NCBI RefSeq assembly: GCF_010550675.1
Contig: NZ_JAAGOA010000025.1
Location: 1 to 64,000 of the forward strand
Direction of reading: 5' to 3'
Source: Phytoactinopolyspora halotolerans
Lineage (GTDB): Bacteria > Actinomycetota > Actinomycetes > Jiangellales > Jiangellaceae
DNA length: 64,000 nt
Both the position numbers and the translations under genes were made by a program. Position 1 is the stretch's first letter. Every line of letters starts with the position of its first letter. Below the pieces are notes generated by a model. It did no database searches. It was not told the DNA's origin and saw only the letters and a program-made list of their open reading frames with translations. Below are positions 24,886 to 32,948 of the stretch, piece by piece.

Positions 24886-25281
24886 ATGTCCGATAACTTA
24901 CCCGACCACGCCTACACGTCGACCGCAGTACGCGAGGATCGATACTGGCTTGTCCGGTGTGACCAGACGCCGAGCATCCGCTCCAAGGTCAGGCTGCTGA
25001 CTCAGGCCGCCGACCACCAGCGGCGCGCGCTCGCGGAGGCCATCGGTGTGCCTGCCGCCTGGGTTGCGGTAGACGTTCGCCCGGTGCTGCCGAAGCACAT
25101 TCACGAGCGCATCGCCCGCGCGCACGAGCTTCGCGCAACGGCGACCTGGGCGAACAGCTCAGCCGCAGCAGAGGTGCGCGCAGCGGCACGCATCCTCGCC
25201 GATGCACAGTTCTCGCTCCGCGACATCGGCACCATCCTCGGCGTCTCCTACCAGCGAGCGCACCAACTCACCCGCCTGTGA
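24886..25281 (+). CDS. HicB-like protein with C-terminal HTH
   Basis: 131 residues. The ribosome site AGGAGG (24871-24876) sets the start at 24886 and excludes the earlier in-frame ATG at 24868. Residues about 10-65 show the HicB-like pattern (TAVREDRYWLVRCDQTPSIR, then LAEAIGVPAAWVAVDVRP). Residues about 95-131 form a helix-turn-helix of the sigma-region-4 type (AQFSLRDIGTILGVSYQRAH). Such proteins are usually the antitoxin or orphan relatives of HicAB. No HicA-like toxin is visible on either side, so this is a solitary copy. DNA binding is likely, any toxin-antitoxin role speculative. Confidence 0.7.
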   Translation: MSDNLPDHAYTSTAVREDRYWLVRCDQTPSIRSKVRLLTQAADHQRRALAEAIGVPAAWVAVDVRPVLPKHIHERIARAHELRATATWANSSAAAEVRAAARILADAQFSLRDIGTILGVSYQRAHQLTRL

Positions 25282-25840
25282 TGCGTCACCTCGCCGCGGG
25301 TAGCCGCACCTCCGACGCGGCCACCCGCGGTGGGCGCATCCATGTGTCAGCCTCTTCGCGGGAACACCTCAGCGACCATCGCGCACGACGTTCACGAGTC
25401 CTGCCAATCCGCGAAAATTGCGCAGCCGGGAAGCCGCTTCCGGCCACGAAATTCGTGGTGACTAAACGATTGACTGTATCGACGATAGGCCGATCAGACA
25501 AGGCCTCTGTCCGGCAAAGATTCGCGGTACGTTGAATTCAGTGTGTCCTCGGAGAGCTGCCTGATATTGCTGGAATTTCGTGCGCAAACAAGGCTGAACG
25601 AAGCCTCGGGCCAGTGCACAGACCTTGAATGAGCTGGCGGTATGTGCGTGCACATGCATGGATCCCGCACGCACGACCCGCCAGTTACCGACCAGTTACC
25701 ACAGGCTTTGACCATTTGGTCACGTGCACATTTCTTCCGGTGTGTAGCTCACATTCGGTTGACGTTCACCCGACACGAGAACAGTTGCGGCCAACCACTC
25801 AAGGCCCGAGAACCGGGGAGTCACGGCCACAACAACCGGG
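25282..25840. other. 559-base gene-free leader ahead of the RiPP cluster
   Basis: No convincing coding region was found on either strand. Two symmetric elements stand out. The first is an exact 8-bp hairpin, GTGCGTGC (25644-25651) with GCACGCAC (25667-25674). The second is the palindrome TGACCA-TT-TGGTCA (25709-25722), about 120 bases before the ABC ATPase start. The latter is a plausible operator because no regulator gene lies in the cluster. A partial direct repeat (AGTTACCGACC/AGTTACCAC) sits at about 25683-25702. Confidence 0.5.
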
Positions 25841-27034
25841 ATGGTGACCTACGTGAAGCTGGGTTCGCTCCAGGCCAACGCCACACACTCCGAAGCTGCT
25901 GCCGTAGCACCCGCCGAACGTCTCCCGGAGCAAGAGGCGGCTGCGCACGGCCACCCGAGCACCGGCCAACCCGCGGTCGAGATCGCCGGCGTGCGCAAGA
26001 GCTTCGGCGCGGTGCACGCACTGCGCGGCGTGGACCTGCGGGTCATGCCGGGCCACGTCTACGGTGTGCTCGGCCCGAATGGTGCCGGCAAGACCACCCT
26101 GCTGCGCATCGTGCTCGGTCTGGTCCGGCCCGACGGTGGCTCGGTCACCGTACTCGGCGGGCGGCCGGGCCATCCGGAGACGCTGAAGGGCATCGGCGCC
26201 CTGGTGGAGTCGCCCGCATTCGTTCCCTACCTGAGCGGACGCACGAACCTGAAGGTCCTGGCCCGCGCCCGCGGGCTACCCAACGACGAGGTCGCCAGAG
26301 TCCTGCAGGTCGTCGACCTCACGGACCGCGCAGACGAGCGGTTCGCCGGCTACTCGCTCGGTATGGGACAGCGCTTGGGCGTCGCCGCCGCACTGCTGGG
26401 CAGCCCTGGGTTGCTCATCCTCGATGAGCCGACGAACGGTCTCGATCCCGAGGGGGTCGCGTCGATGCGGACGTTCATCCGCCGGATCGGTGAGCAGGGT
26501 ACAACGGTGCTGCTCTCGTCCCATCTACTCAGCGAAGTCCAGCAGATCTGCGATCGGGTCATCGTCATCAACAACGGCCGGGTCATCGCCGACGACACCG
26601 TCTCCGCCGTCCGCGCACGCACCGGGGCCACGGTGCTCAAGATCTGGGCCTCGCCGACCGACGAGGCCGGCCCGGTCCTCACCGAGATCCTCGACCGGAG
26701 CGCGCCCGTCGGCGACGACTCCGACGAGTCCATGTCTTCCGAGGACGCCGCAACGGGGAGCGTCCCGGAGGCGGGCGCCGGCGCCGACCCTACGACGCCC
26801 CGTGTCGGCGCCGGTTCAGCCTGCCCTGTGCGTGTGGAGGACCAGGACCAGCCGTATTGGCGGCTGGAGACGACGCCGGAGATCGTGCCGGAACTCGTCC
26901 GCGGCCTGGTACGGGCAGGCATCGCCGTGCACGAGATCCGCCGCGAACGACCCAGCCTGGAGGACGTCTTCTTCACCCTGACGCGGGACGACGCCGATCC
27001 GGCACCGGTCGCGAACGAAGGGGGACGTCGGTGA
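25841..27034 (+). CDS. ABC transporter ATPase, BcrA-like (RiPP export/immunity)
   Basis: 397 residues. A 45-residue Ala-rich lead precedes the ABC domain: VRKSFGAVHALRGVDL, Walker A GPNGAGKTTLLRIV, an unusual signature YSLGMGQRLGVAAALL, and Walker B LLILDEPTNGLDPEG. The C-terminal region carries an acidic low-complexity insert (about 285-325) and then a conserved tail (GIAVHEIRRERPSLEDVFFTL) seen in BcrA/CcmA-type exporters. The stop overlaps the permease start (GTGA). As the first gene of the RiPP cluster, the pair should export the product or give self-protection. The ribosome site before the ATG is weak; nearby GTG codons are alternatives. Confidence 0.85.
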   Translation: MVTYVKLGSLQANATHSEAAAVAPAERLPEQEAAAHGHPSTGQPAVEIAGVRKSFGAVHALRGVDLRVMPGHVYGVLGPNGAGKTTLLRIVLGLVRPDGGSVTVLGGRPGHPETLKGIGALVESPAFVPYLSGRTNLKVLARARGLPNDEVARVLQVVDLTDRADERFAGYSLGMGQRLGVAAALLGSPGLLILDEPTNGLDPEGVASMRTFIRRIGEQGTTVLLSSHLLSEVQQICDRVIVINNGRVIADDTVSAVRARTGATVLKIWASPTDEAGPVLTEILDRSAPVGDDSDESMSSEDAATGSVPEAGAGADPTTPRVGAGSACPVRVEDQDQPYWRLETTPEIVPELVRGLVRAGIAVHEIRRERPSLEDVFFTLTRDDADPAPVANEGGRR

Positions 27035-27870
27035 TCAACGCATTCGCGTCCGAAACGCTGCTCCTGCGGCGACGCCCGATGCCGCTGGTGGTCGGCGGCG
27101 CCTGGACGATCATGGTGCTCGCGTTCGCGTTCGGCGTGCCGTACATCGTCTACTCGGTCCTCGACCCGGCCACCGAGCAGGCCGACCGCGCCGAGCTGCT
27201 GGACACGCTGATACCTGCGTCGGTGCCTGCCACCTCCGCGAGCAGTTACCCACTCTTCGGCGGTGCGCTGATGCTCATCCTCGGCGTGCTCATGACCGGA
27301 CCGGAGTTCCGGTGGAACACCTGGACGGCCCGGTTCACCCAGGGCCCCAGCCGGACGGACGTGATCCTGGCGAAGATCGCCGTCGGTGCCGTGGCGACGT
27401 TCGTCATCGCGGTCATCGTCGCCGCGGCGTCGACCCTCGCGTCGTTCATCATCGCGCTCGTCGAAGGCGCTCCCACAGGGTTGCCCTCCGCAGCCGATCT
27501 CGTGGCGTCGGTCGGCGCCGCCACGCTGATCTCCACCGCCTGGATGAGCGTCGGAGCCGCCCTGGGCGTCGTCTTCCGCGGAACCACCGTGGCGCTCGCC
27601 GTCGGCCTGCTGTGGACGCTCGGTCTGGAGAACGCCATCTCGGGACTCGCCGGGATGCTCAGCGCCCTGGAGCCGGTCCGAGCCGTCATGCTCGGCACCG
27701 CCAGCGGCTCGCTCGTCTCCAGCCTGGGGGCTCCTACCCAGGGCGAGGGCGGAACGCCCGGTGTGGTGGATGACCTCAGCACGTCCGCCGCCTGCGTCGT
27801 ACTCGTCGCCTACGCCGTCATCAGCACAGTCGTCGCCCTCGCCGTCAGCCGACGGCGCGACATCACCTGA
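27031..27870 (+). CDS. ABC-2-type permease (RiPP export/immunity)
   Basis: 279 residues starting at a GTG that overlaps the ATPase stop. Roughly six membrane spans are visible: an N-terminal anchor (VVGGAWTIMVLAFAFGVPYI), an extracytoplasmic loop, SYPLFGGALMLILGVLMTGP, the coupling segment FRWNTWTARFTQGPSRTDVI, then IAVGAVATFVIAVIVAAAST and two more spans before a short charged tail. This is the ABC-2 architecture used by lantibiotic and bacitracin-type immunity pumps. It ends 24 bases before the docking-protein gene, so transport and biosynthesis appear to be one transcription unit. Confidence 0.85.
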   Translation: MINAFASETLLLRRRPMPLVVGGAWTIMVLAFAFGVPYIVYSVLDPATEQADRAELLDTLIPASVPATSASSYPLFGGALMLILGVLMTGPEFRWNTWTARFTQGPSRTDVILAKIAVGAVATFVIAVIVAAASTLASFIIALVEGAPTGLPSAADLVASVGAATLISTAWMSVGAALGVVFRGTTVALAVGLLWTLGLENAISGLAGMLSALEPVRAVMLGTASGSLVSSLGAPTQGEGGTPGVVDDLSTSAACVVLVAYAVISTVVALAVSRRRDIT

Positions 27871-27894
27871 CCACCGCCACAGTGAGGGGACATC

Positions 27895-29991
27895 GTGACC
27901 ACCCAGATCTCTGACGCCGGCACGCTCCGACCGCAGCGGCCGCGGATCCGGCAGGACGTCGCCTTCCTGGAGACCCTGGACGGGGTCTATGTCCGCAGCC
28001 TGGACGGCTCGTTCATGATCCGGGGAGCGGGAGCATACCGATACCTGTCGGCGCTGCTGCCGCATCTCGACGGGGCCACCCCGCTGGCCGATCTGGTAGC
28101 CGGGCTGCCGGAGGCACATCAGCGCACGGTCACGTCGCTGGTGAACACGTTGGCCTCGCGTGGCGTCGTCGCCGACGGGCCGGACCTCGTGCACAGGTAC
28201 GACGACGAGACGCGGTCCCGGTTCGCCGGCCAGCTCGCACTGCTCGACCACCACGGCGACGACGGCGCCGGCTTCGGCCGTGCCTTGTCCGCGCAGGTGG
28301 GCATCGTCTGTGCCGAGCCGGGTCCGGCCGGCGCGCTCGCCGAGTCGCTGGCGGCGAACGGCGTGGGCGCAGGCGCCGGCGGCGGCGTTCGCACCGCTAC
28401 CCCGGACGAGATCGCCGCCGGAGGTCACGGTCTCGAGCTGATCTGTCTTCTCGCACCGCAACGGCCGCATCCGGATCTCTTCGCGCTCGCCGACGCGGCG
28501 CATCGCGACGGTGCCACGTTCGTCTCCCTGTTGCGCGTCGGTGACCAGTTGGTTCTCGGCCCGCTGCACGGTGCCGGCGGCGCAGCCGATCTGCACTCCG
28601 CCATCCTGCGGATGAGCGACAACGGCATCGACGGCACCGACGCCGTATGGCAGGCGACGAGCATCCGCGCCGCTGCGCCCCGCCAGGGAGCTGTGCCGGA
28701 GGCGGCCGTGGCGATGGCCGTCAGTCTGCTCGGGTTCGAGGTGTTCAAGGCCACCACCGGCAGCATCACGAGCGACCTCTCGGATGCGGTCGTGGTGCTG
28801 GATCCACTCCGGCTCACCGTCCGTCAGGAGCCGGTGATTCCGCATCCCGCCTCTCCGCGTGCCGGCCGCGCGGTGAGCGGCGATGCGGTAGCCGCTGCGC
28901 CGGCTCCGGGCACAGCCGCGGCCGCGTCCGCACGCCAGAACGACGACATCACCGGCGAGTCCGCCACCGAGGAGGCCTACACGCGGTTCGAGCGCGCGGT
29001 AGCCGACACCGTCGGTGTGCTCCGTCGCTTCGACGACGACACGCTGCCGCAGATCCCGGTGAAGATCGCCCGTCTGGAGGCACCGGCGGTCGGCCGGCAC
29101 CATCTGGTCAGCTACGGCTCGGACACGGTACTCGAAGCCCGCCTGGCCGCCTTGGAGGACGCCGCCGTCCAGTACGCGACGACGATCCAGCGCCGGTGCA
29201 CCCTGCTGCCACCGGCCGCCCCGGGCGCCGGCCACATCGCCGACCACCAGCTGGAGGCATGGCTCGGCGTCCCACGAACCGACGCGTCAACGGTGGCGGC
29301 CACAGCCTGGGGGGACGACGGCAGGCAGCTGGCCGTGCCCCGCGCGGCGGTGCTCGCCGGACCGTGGGATCGGGATGCGGCGTGGTTCGAGCCGACGCTC
29401 GACGGCGTCCGCGCCGCGCCCACGGCGTCGGAGGCCGCCTCGCGCGCCCTCCTGGACGCCGCCGGAGCCGCCGCGATCCGAGCGATCGCCCGCGGGGAGG
29501 AGCAGCTCCATCCCGTCCGGGATCACCTGCTCGCCGAAGCACTGCCTGCTGAGCGGCACACGCTGTTGACCACGCTGGTCAACGAGCTAGCGGACGACGG
29601 CAGCCAGGTCGGGCTGTACCTGGGACGCGGCGTCGTGCCGGTCGCCGTGGTCCATCTCCGCGGTGGCACCGAGACGGTGACGGCCTGTGCCGGACGCAGC
29701 TGGGACGAGGCGGCCGAGCAGGCTCTGCTGAGGCTGGTCGGAGCCCGCCAGCTGGCGGCAGCCGGCGTCGATGCGCCGGCTGCCGAGGGCCCCGTTCCGG
29801 GCCTCAGCAGCGCGATCGTGGGGCAGCGTGCCACCGAGCTGCCTGCCGGGGTCGTGGACGAGGAGATCCTCGGCAGGCTGTCGGATCGAGGGCGACACGT
29901 CGCCGTCGTCGATCTGACCCCACCGGATCTGGACGGCATCACCCATGTCGCCCGTGCTCTGGTGTACCGCACCACCACCGACCGCCCCTGA
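27895..29991 (+). CDS. TOMM leader-binding (RRE/E1-like) protein with YcaO-like tail
   Basis: 698 residues. About residues 18-95 form a PqqD-like winged helix (LDGVYVRSLDGSFMIRGAGA, then LVAGLPEAHQRTVTSLVNTL), the RRE that grips RiPP leaders. Residues about 100-320 resemble the E1/ThiF-like partner domain of thiopeptide cyclodehydratases (TbtF/Ocin-ThiF type). No ATP-binding GxGxxG or CxxC pair is intact, as is usual for these docking proteins. From about 380 onward there is a YcaO-like pattern (YGSDTVLEARLAALEDAAVQ; GRSWDEAAEQALLRLVGARQ) without clear ATP ligands, suggesting a degenerate second YcaO. It probably presents the three precursors to the YcaO enzyme encoded downstream. Confidence 0.78.
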   Translation: MTTQISDAGTLRPQRPRIRQDVAFLETLDGVYVRSLDGSFMIRGAGAYRYLSALLPHLDGATPLADLVAGLPEAHQRTVTSLVNTLASRGVVADGPDLVHRYDDETRSRFAGQLALLDHHGDDGAGFGRALSAQVGIVCAEPGPAGALAESLAANGVGAGAGGGVRTATPDEIAAGGHGLELICLLAPQRPHPDLFALADAAHRDGATFVSLLRVGDQLVLGPLHGAGGAADLHSAILRMSDNGIDGTDAVWQATSIRAAAPRQGAVPEAAVAMAVSLLGFEVFKATTGSITSDLSDAVVVLDPLRLTVRQEPVIPHPASPRAGRAVSGDAVAAAPAPGTAAAASARQNDDITGESATEEAYTRFERAVADTVGVLRRFDDDTLPQIPVKIARLEAPAVGRHHLVSYGSDTVLEARLAALEDAAVQYATTIQRRCTLLPPAAPGAGHIADHQLEAWLGVPRTDASTVAATAWGDDGRQLAVPRAAVLAGPWDRDAAWFEPTLDGVRAAPTASEAASRALLDAAGAAAIRAIARGEEQLHPVRDHLLAEALPAERHTLLTTLVNELADDGSQVGLYLGRGVVPVAVVHLRGGTETVTACAGRSWDEAAEQALLRLVGARQLAAAGVDAPAAEGPVPGLSSAIVGQRATELPAGVVDEEILGRLSDRGRHVAVVDLTPPDLDGITHVARALVYRTTTDRP

Positions 29992-30011
29992 CGATCCGGA
30001 AAGGAGGCACC

Positions 30012-30209
30012 GTGACCGCCACCGAAACCAGTTTGACCAGCGAGCTTCTCACGCTGGAGAGCGTGACGTTCGAGGTCGAGGAGATCGCCGATCTCGGCCA
30101 GGACGGCGCAGGCTGGTGCAGCTCCAGCACGAGCACGTCGAGCTGCTCGTCCTGCAGCACGTCCAGTTGCTGCGGCTGTTCCAGCTGTAGCTGTAGCAGC
30201 ACCAGTTGA
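30012..30209 (+). CDS. RiPP precursor peptide 1 (Ser/Cys/Thr-rich core)
   Basis: 65 residues from GTG, with a near-consensus ribosome site AAAGGAGG (30000-30007). The leader (1-35) holds LLTLESVTFEVEEIADLG, the acidic amphipathic segment common to thiazolylpeptide-type precursors and the likely RRE-binding site. After GAGW comes a 30-residue core (36-65) with 8 Cys, 4 Thr, 1 Gly and 17 Ser, so 29 of 30 residues could be cyclised to azoles or dehydrated. Core residues 43-54 are SSCSSCSTSSCC, identical in all three precursors. The leader/core junction is inferred from where composition changes. Confidence 0.92.
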   Translation: MTATETSLTSELLTLESVTFEVEEIADLGQDGAGWCSSSTSTSSCSSCSTSSCCGCSSCSCSSTS

Positions 30210-30251
30210 CCATGCACACCCCGTGGCCACCGCTCGCGCCGAACCATGAGC

Positions 30252-30274
30252 TCCGCCGCTCCCCCTGCGGCGGA
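30252..30274 (+). other. Hairpin between precursor genes 1 and 2
   Basis: TCCGCCGC (30252-30259) and GCGGCGGA (30267-30274) are exact reverse complements with a 7-base C-rich loop, placed 43 bases after the first precursor stop. There is no T-tract. It may stabilise the short upstream mRNA or act as a weak terminator that sets precursor ratios. Confidence 0.6.
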
Positions 30275-30303
30275 CGGAACTCATCCGGAAGGAGGTGAAA
30301 GCC

Positions 30304-30486
30304 ATGGCACTGCACGAGGAGCTTCTCGACCTCGAAACCACGACGTTCGAGGTGGAGGAGATCACCGACCTCGGCCAGGACGCGGCCGGCTGGTGCAGCT
30401 CCAGCTGTTCCTGCTCCAGCTGCTCGTCCTGCAGTACATCCAGCTGCTGCTCGACCAGCACCAGCACCGGCTGTGGAGGCGGCTGA
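30304..30486 (+). CDS. RiPP precursor peptide 2 (Ser/Cys/Thr-rich core)
   Basis: 60 residues. The ribosome site AAGGAGGTGA (30289-30298) is almost a perfect anti-16S match and points to the ATG at 30304; an in-frame GTG at 30295 lies inside it. The leader ELLDLETTTFEVEEITDLGQ is close to that of precursor 1, also ending AAGW before a 30-residue core. The core (31-60) has 8 Cys, 4 Thr, 4 Gly and 14 Ser. The shared block SSCSSCSTSSCC is at 38-49, and the peptide ends TGCGGG. Gly-rich ends are tolerated by cyclodehydratases and may mark an unmodified tail. Confidence 0.92.
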   Translation: MALHEELLDLETTTFEVEEITDLGQDAAGWCSSSCSCSSCSSCSTSSCCSTSTSTGCGGG

Positions 30487-30541
30487 TCCGCCCACCATCG
30501 GCCAGTGACATCACAACAGATCCACAAGGAGGTGAACCAGC

Positions 30542-30727
30542 ATGTCGAACAAGGCTCTGAACCTGGAGCTCGTCGATCTCGAGGCCGTGACGTTCGAGGT
30601 CGAGGAGCTCGCTGACCCGTCCATGGACATGGCCGCGAGCAGTTCCTCGTGTAGCACGTCGAGCTGCTCGTCCTGCAGCACATCCAGCTGCTGCAGCTGC
30701 AGCACCAGCACGTCCAGCTGCGGCTGA
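30542..30727 (+). CDS. RiPP precursor peptide 3 (Ser/Cys/Thr-rich core)
   Basis: 61 residues, ATG behind AAGGAGGTGA. The leader ELVDLEAVTFEVEELADPSM keeps the TFEVEE heart but differs afterwards: the G-W motif before the core is replaced by DMAAS. This suggests a different protease cut or no Trp requirement. The core from residue 33 has 17 Ser, 7 Cys, 4 Thr and one final Gly. The shared block SSCSSCSTSSCC is at 40-51. It is the most diverged of the three, and the three could give separate products or act together. Confidence 0.92.
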   Translation: MSNKALNLELVDLEAVTFEVEELADPSMDMAASSSSCSTSSCSSCSTSSCCSCSTSTSSCG

Positions 30728-30735
30728 CCGAAGAG

Positions 30736-30772
30736 GGGTGCTGCGGGCCACCTCACCTGGCCCGCAGCACCC
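30736..30772 (+). terminator. Strong hairpin between precursors and biosynthetic genes
   Basis: GGGTGCTGCGGGCCA (30736-30750) pairs perfectly with TGGCCCGCAGCACCC (30758-30772) across a 7-base loop, 8 bases after the third precursor stop. A 15-bp GC-rich stem without a T-tract is the usual form of actinobacterial terminators. Here it probably works as a partial terminator or mRNA end-protector, so that precursor transcripts greatly exceed those of the enzymes downstream. Confidence 0.8.
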
Positions 30773-30829
30773 GCTCCCCTCCAGTTTCCCCGTCCAGCCG
30801 CACCTTTCGCCAGAGAGGCGTTGACTTTC

Positions 30830-32869
30830 GTGATTACTGTGGATGCGCACCGCACGGCGCCGGACGCGGCTCCGGCCGACCACCCCGCCCAGGAGGATCT
30901 CGACTTCGGCGAGACATCCCTGCTCACCGACGTGGGACGCCGGATCGCCGAGGCGCTGCCTGCGCACGTCGCCGCGGCGTGCCGCGCGCTCGATGTGGGC
31001 GTGCTCGGCCACCCCGGGCGTGACCATCGGGTGCGGATCGACACGGCGGACGCGAGTGTGGTCACGGAAGCGGCGACGGCCACGGCCGCCGACGGCTCCC
31101 GCGCCGACGATGCCGCCACCGACGCTGCCGGCGTCGCCGTCCGGCTGTACGCGGGTTCCTTGGTGATCGCGGCCACTCCCGGCGCCCCTGGGCCGTGCCC
31201 GACGTGTCTCGACCGTCGCTGGATCGTGTGCCGGCCGATCGAGGAGCGTCGCGTCCTCGATGAGCCGCACGGGATCCGCACGACCGCGACGTCGCCGCCC
31301 ACCGCCCACGCCGTCACCATCGCCGCGCAGCTGGTCGGTGCGGCCGTGACCGGCGAGCCGGACGGGGCGAGCTATCCCGTCTGGGCGGTGGACACCCAGA
31401 ACGCCGAGGTCAACCGGTTCGGGCTGCTCCGCGACTCGTCCTGCCCACATTGCGCCACGCCGACGCCGGATACGGCCGAGGACGCGGAGATCGTCTTGCG
31501 GCGCACGCCGGCGTCGGCCCCCGGCGCCACCCGCGCACGCAGGCCCGATGATCTGGCACTGCCGATGGACGCGCTGGCCAACCCCGTCTGCGGGATGCTG
31601 GGTGCGGCCGGCATGCGGGCCTACCACGCCACCGCCACCGCGCCGGTCAGCGGCCGCTTCCACGTCCGCAGCAAGTACGGACTGCACGAGATGTGGTGGA
31701 GCGGCCATGCGGAGAGTTACCACCTCAGCGACGTGCTCGGCGTGCTCGAAGGGCTGGAGCGCGACGCCGGTCAGCAACCCCGCCGGGTCCAGCTCGCACG
31801 GCGGGCGCGCGTCACCGACCTGGACGTGCCGTTCGTCGAGATGGAGACCTGCGGCCTCTACTCGGCGGACTTCTACCAGCGGCACCAGGAGAAGTACGTG
31901 CCGTGGACGGACAACCCCGAGGTGCCGTGGGTGTGGGGATGGTCGCTGCGGGACCGCCGTTCGCTGCTGGTGCCCGAACAGATCGTGTATTACCTCGATC
32001 ACCGCACCGATCACCGGAACACCGTGCAGGAATGTTCCAACGGCTGCGCGTCCGGCAGCTCGGTGACCGAGGCCGTGCTGCACGGACTGCTGGAGCTGAT
32101 CGAGCGGGACGCCTTCCTGATCTCCTGGTACAGCGGGCTGACGCCGCGGGAGATCGATCTGGACACCGTGAACCACCCGCTGGTACGGCAGATGCGCGCC
32201 CAGGTGGATCTGCTCGGTTTCGACCTGCGTTGCTTCGACGTCCGTGCCGACCTGCCGGTGCCGGCCGTCGGCGCCGTCGCCGTCCGTCGAGACGGGGGTC
32301 CGGGCACCCTGTGCTTCGCCGGAGGCGCGTCGCTCGATCCGGCTGACGCCGTGCGGGCCGCCGTCTGCGAAGTGGCCTCGTACGTTCCCGGCTTCGACGA
32401 GCGGGTGACCGACTCGCGCGAGCACCTGGAGCTGATGATCGACGACTACCGCCACGTCACCGAGCTGTCCCACCACGCCCTGCTGTTCGGCATGCCACAG
32501 ATGCGTCCGCACGCGGAACACTGGCTGCGCCAGTCCGAGAAGTCCGGGATCGACGAGGTGTACGCCGACTGGACGCAGGGCCGCGCGCCGGTGACAGACC
32601 TGCGCGAACCGGTCGAGGAGATCGTCGGCCTGCTGGCCGATCGCGGCTACGACACGGTGGTGGTGGACCAGAGCACCCCCGAGCAGGAGGCGCTGGGACT
32701 GCACACGGTGGCGACCCTCGTGCCCGGCCTGATCCCGATCGACTTCGGCTGGGAACGCCAGCGGGTGCTGACCATGCCGCGGATGCGCTGGGCCCCGTAC
32801 CGGGCCGGCCTGACCCCGCGTCCGCTCACCGCCGACCAGCTACACCGCGTCCCGCACCCGTTCCCATGA
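30830..32869 (+). CDS. YcaO cyclodehydratase with zinc-binding TOMM domain
   Basis: About 679 residues from GTG (30830), chosen because GAGAGG (30813-30818) is too close to an upstream TTG. The N-terminal half contains GPCPTCLDRRW (about 123-126) and SSCPHCATP (about 205-208). This is the four-Cys zinc site of TOMM cyclodehydratase C-type domains. The C-terminal half is a YcaO domain: TVQECSNGCASGSSVTEAVL, LELIERDAFLISWYSG (the E-R-D ATP-site motif), and a Pro-rich end HRVPHPFP typical of YcaO cyclodehydratases. It should convert core Cys, and perhaps Ser/Thr, to azolines using ATP, with the leader held by the docking protein. The stop lies inside a dispersed hairpin repeat. Confidence 0.9.
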   Translation: MITVDAHRTAPDAAPADHPAQEDLDFGETSLLTDVGRRIAEALPAHVAAACRALDVGVLGHPGRDHRVRIDTADASVVTEAATATAADGSRADDAATDAAGVAVRLYAGSLVIAATPGAPGPCPTCLDRRWIVCRPIEERRVLDEPHGIRTTATSPPTAHAVTIAAQLVGAAVTGEPDGASYPVWAVDTQNAEVNRFGLLRDSSCPHCATPTPDTAEDAEIVLRRTPASAPGATRARRPDDLALPMDALANPVCGMLGAAGMRAYHATATAPVSGRFHVRSKYGLHEMWWSGHAESYHLSDVLGVLEGLERDAGQQPRRVQLARRARVTDLDVPFVEMETCGLYSADFYQRHQEKYVPWTDNPEVPWVWGWSLRDRRSLLVPEQIVYYLDHRTDHRNTVQECSNGCASGSSVTEAVLHGLLELIERDAFLISWYSGLTPREIDLDTVNHPLVRQMRAQVDLLGFDLRCFDVRADLPVPAVGAVAVRRDGGPGTLCFAGGASLDPADAVRAAVCEVASYVPGFDERVTDSREHLELMIDDYRHVTELSHHALLFGMPQMRPHAEHWLRQSEKSGIDEVYADWTQGRAPVTDLREPVEEIVGLLADRGYDTVVVDQSTPEQEALGLHTVATLVPGLIPIDFGWERQRVLTMPRMRWAPYRAGLTPRPLTADQLHRVPHPFP

Positions 32870-32916
32870 TCATGAACATTAACCGTGCTATGCGGACGCT
32901 AAGTGTTCATGATCAT
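32866..32916. repeat. Dispersed hairpin element, copy 1
   Basis: ATGATCATGAACA (32866-32878) and TGTTCATGATCAT (32904-32916) are exact reverse complements around a 25-base spacer containing CCGTGCTATG. The YcaO stop codon is inside the left arm. A second copy with identical arms is at 57525-57575 and a related one at 50129-50178. Within the RiPP operon it lies between the YcaO and dehydrogenase genes and could act as an mRNA-processing or partial termination site. Confidence 0.85.
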
Positions 32917-32948
32917 CGAAGTAGCCGCCGCAGAGGAGTTGACCGCCG

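Noticed and set aside
26350..29247. A 965-residue open frame on the minus strand opposite the ABC and docking-protein genes.
   Set aside because: It is an antisense shadow in high-GC DNA: low-complexity, His/Arg/Gly-rich, no family features, and it lies across two well-supported genes.
30012..30727. Reading the precursor region as a simple DNA repeat array or CRISPR-like array.
   Set aside because: The similarity is at protein level, with separate ribosome sites, leaders and stops. Unit lengths differ and there are no fixed spacers.
30362..32704. A 780-residue minus-strand frame opposite the precursors and the YcaO gene.
   Set aside because: Shadow of the GC-rich plus-strand coding sequence; no recognisable domain, and the plus strand has clear ribosome sites and families.
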